A stretch of 64,000 bases of DNA from contig NZ_JACAIS010000002.1 in the NCBI RefSeq assembly GCF_030325625.1, positions 83,813 to 147,812 of the forward strand, read 5' to 3'. A program made the translations under genes and the position numbers. Source of the stretch: Sphingobacterium sp. N143. Its GTDB lineage: Bacteria; Bacteroidota; Bacteroidia; Sphingobacteriales; Sphingobacteriaceae. Positions within the stretch are counted from its first letter, which is position 1, and every line of letters starts with the position of its first letter. The notes below the pieces were generated by a model. The model was not told where the DNA came from, made no database searches, and saw only the letters and a list, made by a program, of their open reading frames with translations. This document shows, in pieces, positions 54,518-64,000 of the stretch.

Positions 54518-55408
54518 TTACTTCTCAAACATCATTTCGATCAGGATATTCCAATTGGCTTTCTTGACATCATCTTTTGCAAGTTCACTCAGTTGCCATA
54601 TCCGAATATAGTTGTATTTGACGACTTTATCTTTCTGTCTGACTGTTGCCGTACCTCTCGTATAAGCAAAGTCTCCACTATAAGACCGCTTCACTTCTTC
54701 AGGTACAGTCTCGATGGTCATCCGTTTTTTCTTCAGGTAAGCCATCATTTTGGTTTTACCCTCCATTGGGCTTGTCCATGGAAATAAAAAACGTACATCT
54801 TCACTCAAAAACTCTTTATAAGCCGTAGCATTATCTGCCTTTAAAACAGTAGACATCAATTTATCCGTTTCCAGCACAATATCTTCACGTTGGTTGAGAC
54901 GTACCTTTGAACGATGTTTCAGGTACCAGGAATCTGTAGGCTCGATAAATTCAAGATCGAATTCACCATCATTACCATTATTTTCCACTTCAGCACGGAT
55001 ATCGACCAACCACTTCCCTTTTTTATTACGTTTCCATACAGTTAGATATTCGCCATGACGCAATCGTGCACCTACTTTTTGAAAATCCATAGATCCTGAG
55101 GTCACACCAAATTCCAGACTTTTGGCAACTAAGGCAAAGGTAGGTCTCCAATGTAGCACATCCGGAATATTGGGCCTATTATTAAGATAATTGTATGCAT
55201 TTACCGCTGAAGGCACATAGAATGTAGATTCCTTATCGATAATTGATAAAAACGCTTGATGGGGTGTGGAGGCCTTGGCTATTGCTGCCGCATCTTTGTC
55301 TGCCTGGATGAGGCTTCCAACTTTTTCGGGTATCTGTGCATAAAGCGTAGTGCCAATCGTACTCATCAGTACCACAACAGATAGCCTATTCCAAAAATTC
55401 ATACGCAA
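54518..55408 (-). CDS. Secreted NTF2-like protein (296 aa)
   Basis: A protein with signal peptide MRMNFWNRLSVVVLMSTIG then TTLYAQIP; MNFWN at 55402 is a second start option. The mature part appears to hold two related NTF2/SnoaL-like units: one at about 28-165 (with HGEYLTVWKRNKKGKWLVDIRAEV) and one at about 185-296 (LMSTVLKADNATAYKEFLSEDVRFLFPW, then YTRGTATVRQKDKVVKYNYIRIWQ). Such dimer-fold domains bind small molecules or act as weak enzymes. No partner gene is seen; it is convergent with surA. Confidence 0.65.
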   Translation of the reverse strand: MRMNFWNRLSVVVLMSTIGTTLYAQIPEKVGSLIQADKDAAAIAKASTPHQAFLSIIDKESTFYVPSAVNAYNYLNNRPNIPDVLHWRPTFALVAKSLEFGVTSGSMDFQKVGARLRHGEYLTVWKRNKKGKWLVDIRAEVENNGNDGEFDLEFIEPTDSWYLKHRSKVRLNQREDIVLETDKLMSTVLKADNATAYKEFLSEDVRFLFPWTSPMEGKTKMMAYLKKKRMTIETVPEEVKRSYSGDFAYTRGTATVRQKDKVVKYNYIRIWQLSELAKDDVKKANWNILIEMMFEK

Positions 55409-55563
55409 ATAATTATTTATACGTGTCGATGCTCATTGGTATAAATGACCTCGTTACACGCGTTTTGTCTTTTGAGTATCCTTTGATTTTCAGTAATGCG
55501 TCTACCTTCAAATAGGGATATTCCATTTAATCTCCGTTTTTTTTAAATTCGATTTTTTATCTA

Positions 55564-57030
55564 TCAAATCTTATTCCAAAGTGTACCTTCCTTGCTATCT
55601 TTTAATTGGATACCAATAGCATTCAGCTCATCACGGATACGGTCTGAAGTCACAAAGTCTTTATTTGATTTCGCCTCATTACGCAATTTGATCACCAGGT
55701 TCATCAGGTCATCGATATCATCTGTTCCAGAAGTCTGGTCATTTCTAAGTCCAAGGATATCCTCAACAAATGCTGTCATGAACGATTTTAGGTCTTCCAA
55801 TCCTTCTGCCGAAACTTTTGCTTTTCCATCATAGATGGAGTTAATGATGCGTACTACTTCAAAAAGCTCTGCAATAAGCACTGGACTGTTGAAATCATCA
55901 TCCATCGCCGCATAACATTTGCGTTTGATTTCTGCTAAATTGAAGGAGTCTGCCCCCTTCGACACTTTCAATTTATCCAACAGGCTTATTGCGGTCATCA
56001 GCCGTTTATAACCTTTATCGGCAGCATCCAAGGCTTCATTAGAAAAATCCAAGGTACTCCGATAGTGCGCCTGCAGCATAAAAAAGCGGACTGCCATGGG
56101 TGAATAGCCTCTGTTTAACAAGGGATGGTTTCCCGTAAACAATTCTCCCGGCAGGAATCCATTGCCTGCAGACTTGGACATCCGTGCACCGTTGACCGTC
56201 AACATATTGGTATGCATCCAGTATTTGGCTGGTGTAGTATGGTTACATGCTTCAGACTGTGCGATTTCATTCGTATGATGGGTGGCCGCCAAGTCCATGC
56301 CGCCGCCATGGATATCAAACTGGTCTCCGAGATATTTTCTGCTCATCGCCGAACATTCAATATGCCATCCCGGAAATCCAACACTCCAGGGTGCCGGCCA
56401 GCGCATAATAGTCTCCGGTTTTGCCTTAATCCACAAAGCGAAATCCAAACGCCCTTTTTTCTCATCTTGGCCACTCAACTCACGGGTATTATTCAACATA
56501 TCTTCCAATTTGCGATTGGTCAATATGGTGTAATCATATTTCTGCACATACTTTTCGACATCGAAATATACAGTACCATTGGTTTCATAGGCGTAGCCGT
56601 TTGCAATAATCTGTTCGATCATTTCAATTTGCTCCGAAATATGTCCTGTCGCTGTAGGTTCTATACTTGGAGGCAAGGTATTGAACAGTCGAAGGACATC
56701 ATGAAAACCGATTGTATATTTTTGAACGATCTCCATCGGTTCCAATTGCTCCAATTTGGCCTTTTTTGCAAATTTGTCATCCCCTTCATCACGATCGCCT
56801 TCCAAATGCCCCGCATCCGTAATATTCCGTACATAACGCACCTTATAACCTAGATGGCGTAGGTACCGAAAAATCAGATCAAAAGATACAAAAGTCCGAC
56901 AATTACCCAAATGCACGTCACTGTATACGGTAGGTCCACAGACGTACATGCCGACTAAATTGGCATGAATAGGTTCGAATTTTTCTTTTGTTCGCGAAAG
57001 CGTATTGTATAAAAAGAGATTATGGTCCAT
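55564..57030 (-). CDS. cysS: Cysteinyl-tRNA synthetase
   Basis: A 488-residue class I synthetase. The HIGH-type motif is VHLGNCRTF with the preceding Zn-site [17 protein letters not shown] and [14 protein letters not shown] supply the other zinc ligands, and [10 protein letters not shown] is the KMSKS loop. The HLGN form of HIGH is an accepted variant of the motif. The C-terminal tRNA-binding helices ([34 protein letters not shown]) are complete. It is 21 bases downstream of der on the same strand, so they are probably co-transcribed. Confidence 0.95.
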   Translation of the reverse strand: MDHNLFLYNTLSRTKEKFEPIHANLVGMYVCGPTVYSDVHLGNCRTFVSFDLIFRYLRHLGYKVRYVRNITDAGHLEGDRDEGDDKFAKKAKLEQLEPMEIVQKYTIGFHDVLRLFNTLPPSIEPTATGHISEQIEMIEQIIANGYAYETNGTVYFDVEKYVQKYDYTILTNRKLEDMLNNTRELSGQDEKKGRLDFALWIKAKPETIMRWPAPWSVGFPGWHIECSAMSRKYLGDQFDIHGGGMDLAATHHTNEIAQSEACNHTTPAKYWMHTNMLTVNGARMSKSAGNGFLPGELFTGNHPLLNRGYSPMAVRFFMLQAHYRSTLDFSNEALDAADKGYKRLMTAISLLDKLKVSKGADSFNLAEIKRKCYAAMDDDFNSPVLIAELFEVVRIINSIYDGKAKVSAEGLEDLKSFMTAFVEDILGLRNDQTSGTDDIDDLMNLVIKLRNEAKSNKDFVTSDRIRDELNAIGIQLKDSKEGTLWNKI

Positions 57031-57051
57031 GTTTGTTATCTGCTTGGAAAT

Positions 57052-58353
57052 CTATTTTTGTCTAAAATATATTTGAATAGGAACACCGGTAAAGTCAAAG
57101 TTCTCGCGCAACTTATTCTCTATAAATCGCTTATAGGGATCTTTGATATATTGTGGCAAATTACAGAAGAATGCAAACATTGGTGTTCGCCCGGGTAATT
57201 GTGTTGCGTATTTAATTTTGATATACTTTCCTTTCAGGGATGGTGGAGGATAGTTCTCAATGATATCCAGCATCACTTCATTCAACTTTGATGTAGGAAT
57301 CTTTTTGGTCTTATTGGCGTATACCTTATCGGCAACTTCCAAAACTTTGAGAACACGTTGTTTTTCCGTAACAGAAGTAAAGATAATAGGCACATCCGTA
57401 AATGGTGCAATCTTCTCTTTAATACGGTCCTCAAAGGCTTTCATGGTCTTGTTATCCTTTTCGATCAAATCCCATTTGTTGACCACGATGACAATACCTT
57501 TGCGGTTTTTCTCTGCCAAATTGAAGATATTGACATCTTGCGCTTCCAAACCATCTTGCGCATCCAACATCAAAATAGTGACATCCGAATCTTCCAATGC
57601 TTTGATGGTACGCATCACCGAATAAAACTCAATATCCTCGTTTACTTTGGATTTACGACGAAGCCCTGCCGTATCGATTAACAAGAAATTATGTCCATAT
57701 TGATTGTAATGAATACGGATCGAATCCCGTGTGGTGCCCGCCATAGGCGTTACAATATTACGGTCTTTACCGATCAATGCATTGGTAAGCGAAGATTTAC
57801 CCACATTTGGACGGCCCACAATGGTATATTTTGGTAAGGATTCTTCTTCCTCTTGTTCTTCTTCAAAATGCGATACCACAGCATCCAACAGTTCACCTGT
57901 ACCGGAACCTGTCGCTGCTGAAATATTAAATACCTCTCCTAAACCAAAGGCATAGAATTCGGCTGATTCATGATGCAATTTAGCATGATCGACCTTATTG
58001 GCTACCACATACACAGGTTTGGAGCTTCTTCTGAGGATATCTGCGATTTCATCATCCAAATCTGTAATTCCGGTGGTCACATCAACCATAAACACCACGA
58101 CAGATGCTTCTTCAATAGCGATGTAAACCTGATCCCGAATGGCTTCTTCAAAAATATCATCCGAGCCATGCACGAAACCTCCGGTATCGATTACAGTAAA
58201 CTTCTTTCCGATCCACTCGGCTGTCTCATAATGACGGTCGCGCGTCACTCCGCTAAAGTCATCAACAATCGCTTTCCTACTTTCCGTAAGGCGATTGAAC
58301 AAGGTAGATTTACCAACATTTGGACGACCAACAATTGCAACAATATTTGCCAT
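57052..58353 (-). CDS. der: Ribosome assembly GTPase Der (EngA)
   Basis: A 433-residue protein with the Der-specific tandem of two GTPase domains. P-loops are GRPNVGKS at 9-16 and 180-187; GVTRDRH and GTTRDSI are the switch I regions; NKVD and NKWD are the base-recognition motifs. The KH-like C-terminal domain ([26 protein letters not shown]) follows. A Glu-rich linker at about 173-181 joins the domains. Der is needed for 50S assembly. It has a 245-base leader region upstream, before the SusD terminator. Confidence 0.95.
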   Translation of the reverse strand: MANIVAIVGRPNVGKSTLFNRLTESRKAIVDDFSGVTRDRHYETAEWIGKKFTVIDTGGFVHGSDDIFEEAIRDQVYIAIEEASVVVFMVDVTTGITDLDDEIADILRRSSKPVYVVANKVDHAKLHHESAEFYAFGLGEVFNISAATGSGTGELLDAVVSHFEEEQEEEESLPKYTIVGRPNVGKSSLTNALIGKDRNIVTPMAGTTRDSIRIHYNQYGHNFLLIDTAGLRRKSKVNEDIEFYSVMRTIKALEDSDVTILMLDAQDGLEAQDVNIFNLAEKNRKGIVIVVNKWDLIEKDNKTMKAFEDRIKEKIAPFTDVPIIFTSVTEKQRVLKVLEVADKVYANKTKKIPTSKLNEVMLDIIENYPPPSLKGKYIKIKYATQLPGRTPMFAFFCNLPQYIKDPYKRFIENKLRENFDFTGVPIQIYFRQK

Positions 58354-58540
58354 ATTTATTTTATTTGACCCATCCGCTTCACAGCAGACGGCACTTTTAT
58401 GCTAAATTAATAGTTAAGGGTACAAAGATACGGATTCAAAAGGGATTATTGAGACACAAAAACAAAACTTTCCTATGGCCCTGCAATCGGCTGTAGCGAT
58501 GAGAATTCGGGGGAACCCGGAAACCATAAATCTGCGCAAT

Positions 58541-58575
58541 AAAAATGGCCTTACTTTGCGGTAAGGCCATTTCAT
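58541..58575 (-). terminator. Intrinsic terminator after the third SusD gene
   Basis: AAATGGCCTTAC / GTAAGGCCATTT with a 6-base loop; on the minus strand it is followed by a T run. It lies about 25 bases after the SusD stop. Confidence 0.8.
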
Positions 58576-58598
58576 GGGTTTAAATTATTAATATTCGT

Positions 58599-60344
58599 CT
58601 AATTTGACGTTGGATTCTGTGTCAATTTACCCGGATATGAATTGATTGCATCTTGCGGAATAAAATAAGTTACCCTGAAATCAGTTGGTGCAATATCTTC
58701 AAATTGCTTTTGTGGTCCCGGATAGGTCCTGTTTAAAGGCTCACCATTCCGGAACACATCGTAACTACGTTCAGCTTGATAAGCCAGTTCCAATTGACGT
58801 TCCTTGTCAATGAGCTTGCTTGCATTGCTGGCGTCAATCGATGTATAACCACCATCAATAATCGAGCGATTTCGGATTGTGTTCAAGTCATTCAAGGCAG
58901 CACCATAGTTCCCTAATTTTGCATAAGCCTCAGCACGATTTAAATAAATCTCGCCCAAACGGCTGATAACCGGCGAATGCAGCTGGGACTCTTCACCCTC
59001 ACGCGAACATTTCACAATATAGAATTGTGGATAAGCACGGTTTAAGGAAATATAATAATCAATCACACCCGAATATGTTTTACCATCTTCATAGGTTATG
59101 GAATAAGTCTGCTGGTCGGCATTAATTGCTTTTAATGTATATTCTTTCACAACATCCTTATCATTCACTTTTTTCACTTCTCTTGCAATGACGGTATTAC
59201 CATTAATTACAGCAGGAATTTGCACATAACTCAAGGTCTTAGGATCTCCTGCTTTTGCTGGAACATCCTGTTTGACAAACCTGAAGACCGTAGAGTAATT
59301 TCCTTTATCGTCTTTGGAGTAAGTAGGCTCAATAAACGCTGCACGCGCGTCAACAATAGTATAATGATCAGGTCTCCAATCATTGCGACCATTTTCATTC
59401 AAAATGTCGATATACTTGGCGCTTGCATACATTTCACCCCAGCCCATACCCCCAATATTGGAGTACATACCACCAATTCCATAATAATGGTCATCTCCTG
59501 AAAACTCAGAAGCAACACGCTTCACCGCGAAGATGGTCTCTTTATTATCCTCAGGTCTAAATGTATTATACTTCATGAATTGTTCACGCGCCAATAGTAC
59601 ATATTTACCCGAATTAATAACTTTGTCCGCATATTCTACGGACAAGCGAGCATACTCGGCATTCGGGTTTTTATAAGTACCGCTCATGTACAAGTATATC
59701 CGTGAAAGCATCGCTTGAGCAGCTTCTTTGGAAGCATAGGTCGCACCATTATTGATCGTCATTAAAGCTTCTGCCTTTTTCAGATCATTGATCGCCTGTG
59801 TATAAGTATCTTTTACAGAAGAACGATCCGGTAAGTTCAAGTCATTGAAAACATCTTCTGGGGTACCATTAACAATAGGAACACCCAAGTTTGTTTCCGG
59901 ATTTTGGTAATAGGGCTTTCCGAATGCACGGCACAGGTAAAAATACATCATACCACGGATATAGTAACATTCGCCCAATTTATTGTCCATTTCCGTACTT
60001 TCTCCCTCTGCAAACATTTTAATCACATTTGAGGCCTGCGCGATCGCCTTATAACCACTGTCCCAAAAGTTCTGTAAACGGTAATTATTGGGTGTTCTCG
60101 CGTAAGAGATAAATTCGTAAAATGCATCTGTTGATGAACCACGGATCATCATGTTATCACCGGCGTATTCACCAAGGCGGTGCATTGGATCGGACCATGC
60201 TTTTAACTGCGCATATGTACCTGTCACCATTGCATCTGGGTTGTTTGTGATATTCTCTTCATCCATTGAGTTATAAGGAAGACGGTCTATATCACAGGAG
60301 GACACTGCTGCTGCCACCAAAAGTCCTATTAATATCTTTTTCAT
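58599..60344 (-). CDS. SusD/RagB-type nutrient-binding lipoprotein
   Basis: A 581-residue lipoprotein, lipobox at Cys17 (AAAVSSCDIDRLPY). SusD features include LGECYYIRGMMYFYLCRAFGKPYYQNPETN near 127-155 and EIYLNRAEAYAKLGNYGAALNDLNTIRNRS near 467-496, plus the closing ERQLELAYQAERSYDVFRNG. It follows its SusC partner by 23 bases. At 581 residues it is longer than the other two SusD proteins here. No sigma, hydrolase or peptidase gene is linked, so its ligand is open. Confidence 0.93.
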   Translation of the reverse strand: MKKILIGLLVAAAVSSCDIDRLPYNSMDEENITNNPDAMVTGTYAQLKAWSDPMHRLGEYAGDNMMIRGSSTDAFYEFISYARTPNNYRLQNFWDSGYKAIAQASNVIKMFAEGESTEMDNKLGECYYIRGMMYFYLCRAFGKPYYQNPETNLGVPIVNGTPEDVFNDLNLPDRSSVKDTYTQAINDLKKAEALMTINNGATYASKEAAQAMLSRIYLYMSGTYKNPNAEYARLSVEYADKVINSGKYVLLAREQFMKYNTFRPEDNKETIFAVKRVASEFSGDDHYYGIGGMYSNIGGMGWGEMYASAKYIDILNENGRNDWRPDHYTIVDARAAFIEPTYSKDDKGNYSTVFRFVKQDVPAKAGDPKTLSYVQIPAVINGNTVIAREVKKVNDKDVVKEYTLKAINADQQTYSITYEDGKTYSGVIDYYISLNRAYPQFYIVKCSREGEESQLHSPVISRLGEIYLNRAEAYAKLGNYGAALNDLNTIRNRSIIDGGYTSIDASNASKLIDKERQLELAYQAERSYDVFRNGEPLNRTYPGPQKQFEDIAPTDFRVTYFIPQDAINSYPGKLTQNPTSN

Positions 60345-60367
60345 TATTGCTTTTCTAAACGTTAAAA

Positions 60368-63300
60368 TTAAAATGTAACACTTGCACCGAACATGTATTT
60401 ACGGACCATAGGATACACTGACACACCTGTAGACCTGATCATTTGGCCACCGCCACCTTTACCGTCTGGTTCAGTCAATGGAAGCTCCGGATCTACACCG
60501 GAATAGTTCGTGATCGTAAATAAGTTTTCTCCGGCTAAGAATACACGTAAATTTTTGATGTTGTATTTTTTCAGATCAAAATTATACCCTAAAGTCAAGG
60601 ATCTCATTTTCAAGAAATTGTTACTTTCCAAAAAGCGCGTTGAAGGTGAGTTTCCTTTATCCTGGTTATCATATCGCGCAATCGGGTGTGTAGCGACGTC
60701 ACCCGGTTTTTCCCAACGGCTCCAACCATCTTGTAACTTCATCTGGTTACGGTCTGTATAGGTACCATCCGAGTCAAATTCCTGACGTGAATAATTATAG
60801 AGTTTACCACCCAATGAGAAGCCAAATACTGCATTTAAGTCAAACTGCTTATAATTTAAGGCTGTACTAAAACCACCAAACAAGTCCGGATTGCCTTTGC
60901 CCATGTTACGGAAGGTGGCATCTGAATAGTTCGATGTCGTTGTCCTTGTCTCATTGCCATCCGCATCAGTCTCATACTTATACCACATTGGCAGTCCATT
61001 GTCTGCATTGACACCCGCCCATTCTTTCAAATAATAGGTATCAACAGGATAACCTGGTTGGAGTAGACGTTGCGCCGATCCGGCGATATTCGAACCATCG
61101 CCCGCAATAATTGGTTTAGAAACAAGATTACCGTCGGCATCTTTTGTTGCAAATAGCTCCGTCAATTTATTGACGTTATGACTCAAATTGACATCCACAC
61201 TCCAGTGCCAATTGTCATTACGCACAATATCTCCACCTACTGTCAACTCGATCCCCCGGTTTTGCATCTTTCCGATATTCTTCCAGATAGACGTTACACC
61301 TGTCAGACCACTGATCGGAACTTGATAAAGTACATTGTCTGTCTTTTTATCATAATAGTCAACATTCAACCGTAACCTGTTCTGGAATAAGGCCGCATCC
61401 AATCCAAAACCTGTTGTATAGGTTTTCTCCCAAGTCAGATCTTTGTTTCCAATCTGCGAAATTAGCGCTCCCGGGATTCCATTATAGCTTGAAGAAGCCG
61501 ACACCGAATAAAGACTGTATTGTGGATACAATGAACTTGGTCTATTTCCCACTGAACCGTAAGCGGCCCGCAATTTTAAATTGTCTACCCAATCGGCATG
61601 AAACCAGTCCTCTTTATTGATGTTCCAACCTCCACTGACTGAAAAGAAGTTACCATATTTGGCATTGGTACCAAAATTGGAAGCTCCATCACGACGGAAA
61701 GATACCTGTGCCAGGTATTTATTATCGTAAGCATAGTTCGCATTGGACAAAAACGACTGTACGGCCCATTCTGAAATCCCTCCTTTTGTACGCTCTGGTT
61801 TTGCGACTACATCCAACACCTCAAACCCCGGTACGATACCTGTCCCATAAACATCTAGATTTTTGGTCCAATAGTCGTTAAACTCATAAGCCACCAACCC
61901 ATTTAAGCTATGTTTATCCCAAGTCTTGTTGAAACGTAAGATCTGGTTGGTATAACGACGTGCAAATTCCATCCGATAATCTGTCACACGGCCGATCACA
62001 CTTTCCCCAATATTAGAACGGGGGTCTTGGTATCCGCTATCTGAATAACTGTTATAACGGTAATTATTGACAGAAGAGAATGTCAACCAGTCTGTTAATT
62101 TAATATCGAAATCCAGATTACCCATAAACTCGTAGTTGGTATTCGCACTATGATTCCATTGCAGGTCGTACAGGTAATTTGTGCTGGCATTATTCACCCA
62201 TCCACTGTAGCGATGTGGTACTAAATTACCATTGGCATCATATGGGCTGTCCCAGGGTAGATTGCCATACATGGCATTAACATCATATTGACGGTCATCT
62301 ACCGAACGTTTAGACCCAACAATTGATGGTTTGATGGTCAACCAGTCAAAAGGCTTATAATTGGTCCGCAACCTAAAATTGTAACGGTCATAATCATAGC
62401 CTTTGACCGCGCCAGCTTCATTATAATATCCTAACGACAAATACGATTGCAATTTATCATTTCCACCTTGGATAGAAAGGTTATGATTTTGGACAAAACC
62501 AGTTTTAGTGGCTAATTTCCACCAGTCAAAATTGCTATTGCGCAATTCGGAATTCCAGCGTGGGAATTTGATTTTATCCTGATTGGAGAATGAAGCAAAA
62601 TAATCATAAAGCTCAGCTCCATTCATCATCTCCATGTTTCCGTTGGAAAGCTGATTGACCCCCATTTTTGTAGAAAAACTGATACTGGTCTTGGAAGCTG
62701 TAGGATTTTTGGTAGTCACCACCACCACACCATTTGCACCTTGGGAACCATAGATAGAGGTCGACGCAGCGTCCTTCAAAATAGTTAATGACTCGATATC
62801 GTCCGGATTGATATCTCCAGGGCTATTACCGACAATAACGCCATCAATTACCCATAAAGGGCTTGTTGTACCGCTTAAGGTTGCCTGTCCACGAATTACC
62901 ACACCGCCATTAGAACCTGGCTTACCAGCCCCTGGAGCAACATACACACCTGCGGCCTTACCATTCAGCATATTTTCTACGGAAGGGGTAGTGACATCGC
63001 GTAATTTGTTTCCTTTAACAGCCTGGAGCGCACCGGTTAAGCTTTCTTTTTTCTGCTGTGTCCCATACCCCACAATAACAACCTCTTCAAGCGCTTCGCT
63101 GTTGGATTCCATATTGATATTGACTACAGGACCTGTTACTGTCACTTCTTGGGTTCTATACCCAATGCTATTGATCACTAAAACATCACCATTTTTAGCT
63201 TCAATGCTAAACTGTCCGTCTGCTCCCGCAGATGTGGAACGGGAAGTACCTTTAACGCTAATGGTCGCACCCGCTAACGGGCCGTCTGTGGACTGCACTT

Positions 63301-63457
63301 TTCCGCTTACTTTCTGCTGAAAAACTGCGTTATTCAACAAAACGTTACTGTCTGGAAATTTAAGACCATTAGCATTAGCTGGGCTATGTGTACTTGTAAT
63401 CAGTAAAGCTAATGACAACAGACTCAACTTGTGATTGTCGAGAATCTTTGAAATCAT
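60368..63457 (-). CDS. SusC/RagA-type TonB-linked outer-membrane transporter
   Basis: A 1029-residue SusC without an STN domain. A signal region (about 1-30) leads to a carboxypeptidase-D-like domain (VSGKVQSTDGPLAGATISVKG, near 50-125), the TonB/plug junction LEEVVIVGYGTQQKKESLTGAL, the plug (LWVIDGVIVGNSPGDINPDDI, TILKDAASTSIYGSQGANGVV) and the barrel ending in RKYMFGASVTF. It works with the SusD gene 23 bases downstream. A perfect 20-bp palindrome sits 25 bases ahead of the start codon, a likely control site. Substrate unknown. Confidence 0.93.
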   Translation of the reverse strand: MISKILDNHKLSLLSLALLITSTHSPANANGLKFPDSNVLLNNAVFQQKVSGKVQSTDGPLAGATISVKGTSRSTSAGADGQFSIEAKNGDVLVINSIGYRTQEVTVTGPVVNINMESNSEALEEVVIVGYGTQQKKESLTGALQAVKGNKLRDVTTPSVENMLNGKAAGVYVAPGAGKPGSNGGVVIRGQATLSGTTSPLWVIDGVIVGNSPGDINPDDIESLTILKDAASTSIYGSQGANGVVVVTTKNPTASKTSISFSTKMGVNQLSNGNMEMMNGAELYDYFASFSNQDKIKFPRWNSELRNSNFDWWKLATKTGFVQNHNLSIQGGNDKLQSYLSLGYYNEAGAVKGYDYDRYNFRLRTNYKPFDWLTIKPSIVGSKRSVDDRQYDVNAMYGNLPWDSPYDANGNLVPHRYSGWVNNASTNYLYDLQWNHSANTNYEFMGNLDFDIKLTDWLTFSSVNNYRYNSYSDSGYQDPRSNIGESVIGRVTDYRMEFARRYTNQILRFNKTWDKHSLNGLVAYEFNDYWTKNLDVYGTGIVPGFEVLDVVAKPERTKGGISEWAVQSFLSNANYAYDNKYLAQVSFRRDGASNFGTNAKYGNFFSVSGGWNINKEDWFHADWVDNLKLRAAYGSVGNRPSSLYPQYSLYSVSASSSYNGIPGALISQIGNKDLTWEKTYTTGFGLDAALFQNRLRLNVDYYDKKTDNVLYQVPISGLTGVTSIWKNIGKMQNRGIELTVGGDIVRNDNWHWSVDVNLSHNVNKLTELFATKDADGNLVSKPIIAGDGSNIAGSAQRLLQPGYPVDTYYLKEWAGVNADNGLPMWYKYETDADGNETRTTTSNYSDATFRNMGKGNPDLFGGFSTALNYKQFDLNAVFGFSLGGKLYNYSRQEFDSDGTYTDRNQMKLQDGWSRWEKPGDVATHPIARYDNQDKGNSPSTRFLESNNFLKMRSLTLGYNFDLKKYNIKNLRVFLAGENLFTITNYSGVDPELPLTEPDGKGGGGQMIRSTGVSVYPMVRKYMFGASVTF

Positions 63458-63775
63458 AATATTTAATAGTTAGTTTAAAAATTGATTAGCATGCTAATCA
63501 AAATTTAGGTACATGAATGCTAAAACTAAAAGAAGATTGGAGCATATCAAAATTCAGGAGTAACGAAATCGATTGCGCCAATTAGACAAACGATTGCATA
63601 AAAGGGCAATTATCACGAATTTTCGCCTGATATTTGCACGGTATCCTAACAATCCAACAATTAGCAAAACCCACATCCGTTGCTTCAATATCATGAAACA
63701 CAATAAATAAGGAAACTTTAGGTCAGGCTTAAAACCTGTTGGAATATCTCAAAAATCAATCCCCATAGGTATACG
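63458..63775. other. Leader region of the third SusC gene
   Basis: About 318 bases without a gene. It holds the palindrome at 63482-63501 near the SusC start and presumably the promoter. No riboswitch consensus was recognised. Confidence 0.45.
63482..63501. promoter_or_regulatory. Perfect 20-bp palindrome ahead of SusC
   Basis: TTGATTAGCATGCTAATCAA reads the same on both strands and ends 25 bases from the SusC start codon. Its place and length fit a homodimeric regulator operator. Confidence 0.6.
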
Positions 63776-63808
63776 AAAAAAGCCAAGGTTTTCACCTCGG
63801 CTTTTTCA
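63775..63808 (-). terminator. Terminator of the tRNA transcript
   Basis: On the minus strand AAAAAGCCGAGG is followed by TGAAAA and CCTTGGCTTTTTT, a strong stem with a T run, starting eight bases after the tRNA 3' end. Confidence 0.85.
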
Positions 63809-63813
63809 TTTAG

Positions 63814-63886
<73 letters not shown>

Positions 63887-63942
63887 ATGTATTTTGAATT
63901 TCTTCTAAAGACCCGGTCCTTACAACCGGATCTTTCTTTTAG

Positions 63943-64000
<58 letters not shown>

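Noticed and set aside
56125..56853. 242-residue plus-strand frame opposite cysS
   Set aside because: It lies wholly within the catalytic core of cysS in antisense and shows no independent motifs.
62808..63320. 170-residue plus-strand frame opposite the third SusC gene
   Set aside because: It is the mirror of the conserved plug and carboxypeptidase-like domains of SusC, with Pro/Thr/Ser-rich nonsense composition.

Overview
The window looks like a stretch of chromosome from a Bacteroidota, most likely Sphingobacteriaceae (Sphingobacterium or a close relative). The basis is three SusC/SusD outer-membrane uptake pairs, an ECF sigma/FecR regulated uptake locus, short leaders without Shine-Dalgarno sequences but with some TAnnTTTG-like -7 elements, moderate GC, and housekeeping proteins of Bacteroidota type. 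No transposase, integrase, phage module or CRISPR array was seen. The genus is an inference from protein character, not from a database search.

Region 1 (1-8.5 kb): the end of a DUF2520 gene, an FMN/Fe-S glutamate-synthase-like protein, a MarR regulator, a nitrilase-type omega-amidase, a polyprenyl diphosphate synthase, a glycosyltransferase, a SufT/MIP18-like protein, and a two-gene KhtT/KhtU-type cation/proton antiporter. Region 2 (8.8-14.4 kb): a SusC/SusD pair behind a 400-base leader, then a metallo-beta-lactamase-fold hydrolase. Region 3 (14.5-30.7 kb): a dense core block with recJ, lptB, a GH3-family enzyme, ilvE, miaA, cca, pdxA, rsmA, an FAD monooxygenase, a 2-hydroxyacid dehydrogenase, a UbiA-like membrane protein and acs.

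Region 4 (30.9-35.4 kb) is the least ordinary part: low coding density, orphan small proteins, a AAA ATPase fused to a PD-(D/E)XK-type nuclease domain, an inverted pair of DnaA-box-like 9-mers, a 15-bp-arm inverted repeat just ahead of the ATPase, and a perfect 44-bp palindrome just after it. Region 5 (35.4-45.3 kb) is one minus-strand uptake locus: ECF sigma factor, FecR anti-sigma, STN-containing SusC transducer, SusD, a zinc metallohydrolase lipoprotein (HExxH) and a DUF4302 lipoprotein. Region 6 (45.6-51.4 kb) is a full seven-gene Mrp cation/proton antiporter operon, mrpA to mrpG, with a dispersed repeat between mrpA and mrpB. Region 7 (51.5-58.4 kb): a beta-propeller lactonase, a SurA-type chaperone, an NTF2-like secreted protein, cysS and der. 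Region 8 (58.6-64 kb): a third SusD/SusC pair and two tandem initiator tRNAs, the second cut by the window edge.

How it fits together: the uptake loci import unidentified nutrients across the outer membrane, energised by TonB; the Mrp and KhtTU systems handle Na+/K+/H+ balance; the core genes cover tRNA maturation (miaA, cca and CCA-less tRNA genes), ribosome assembly (rsmA, der), LPS export (lptB) and outer-membrane protein folding (surA). The most promising unexplained signals are the DnaA-box-like inverted pair near 32.95 kb (a possible replication origin), the palindrome-flanked ATPase-nuclease gene, and a 59-base dispersed intergenic repeat found twice.
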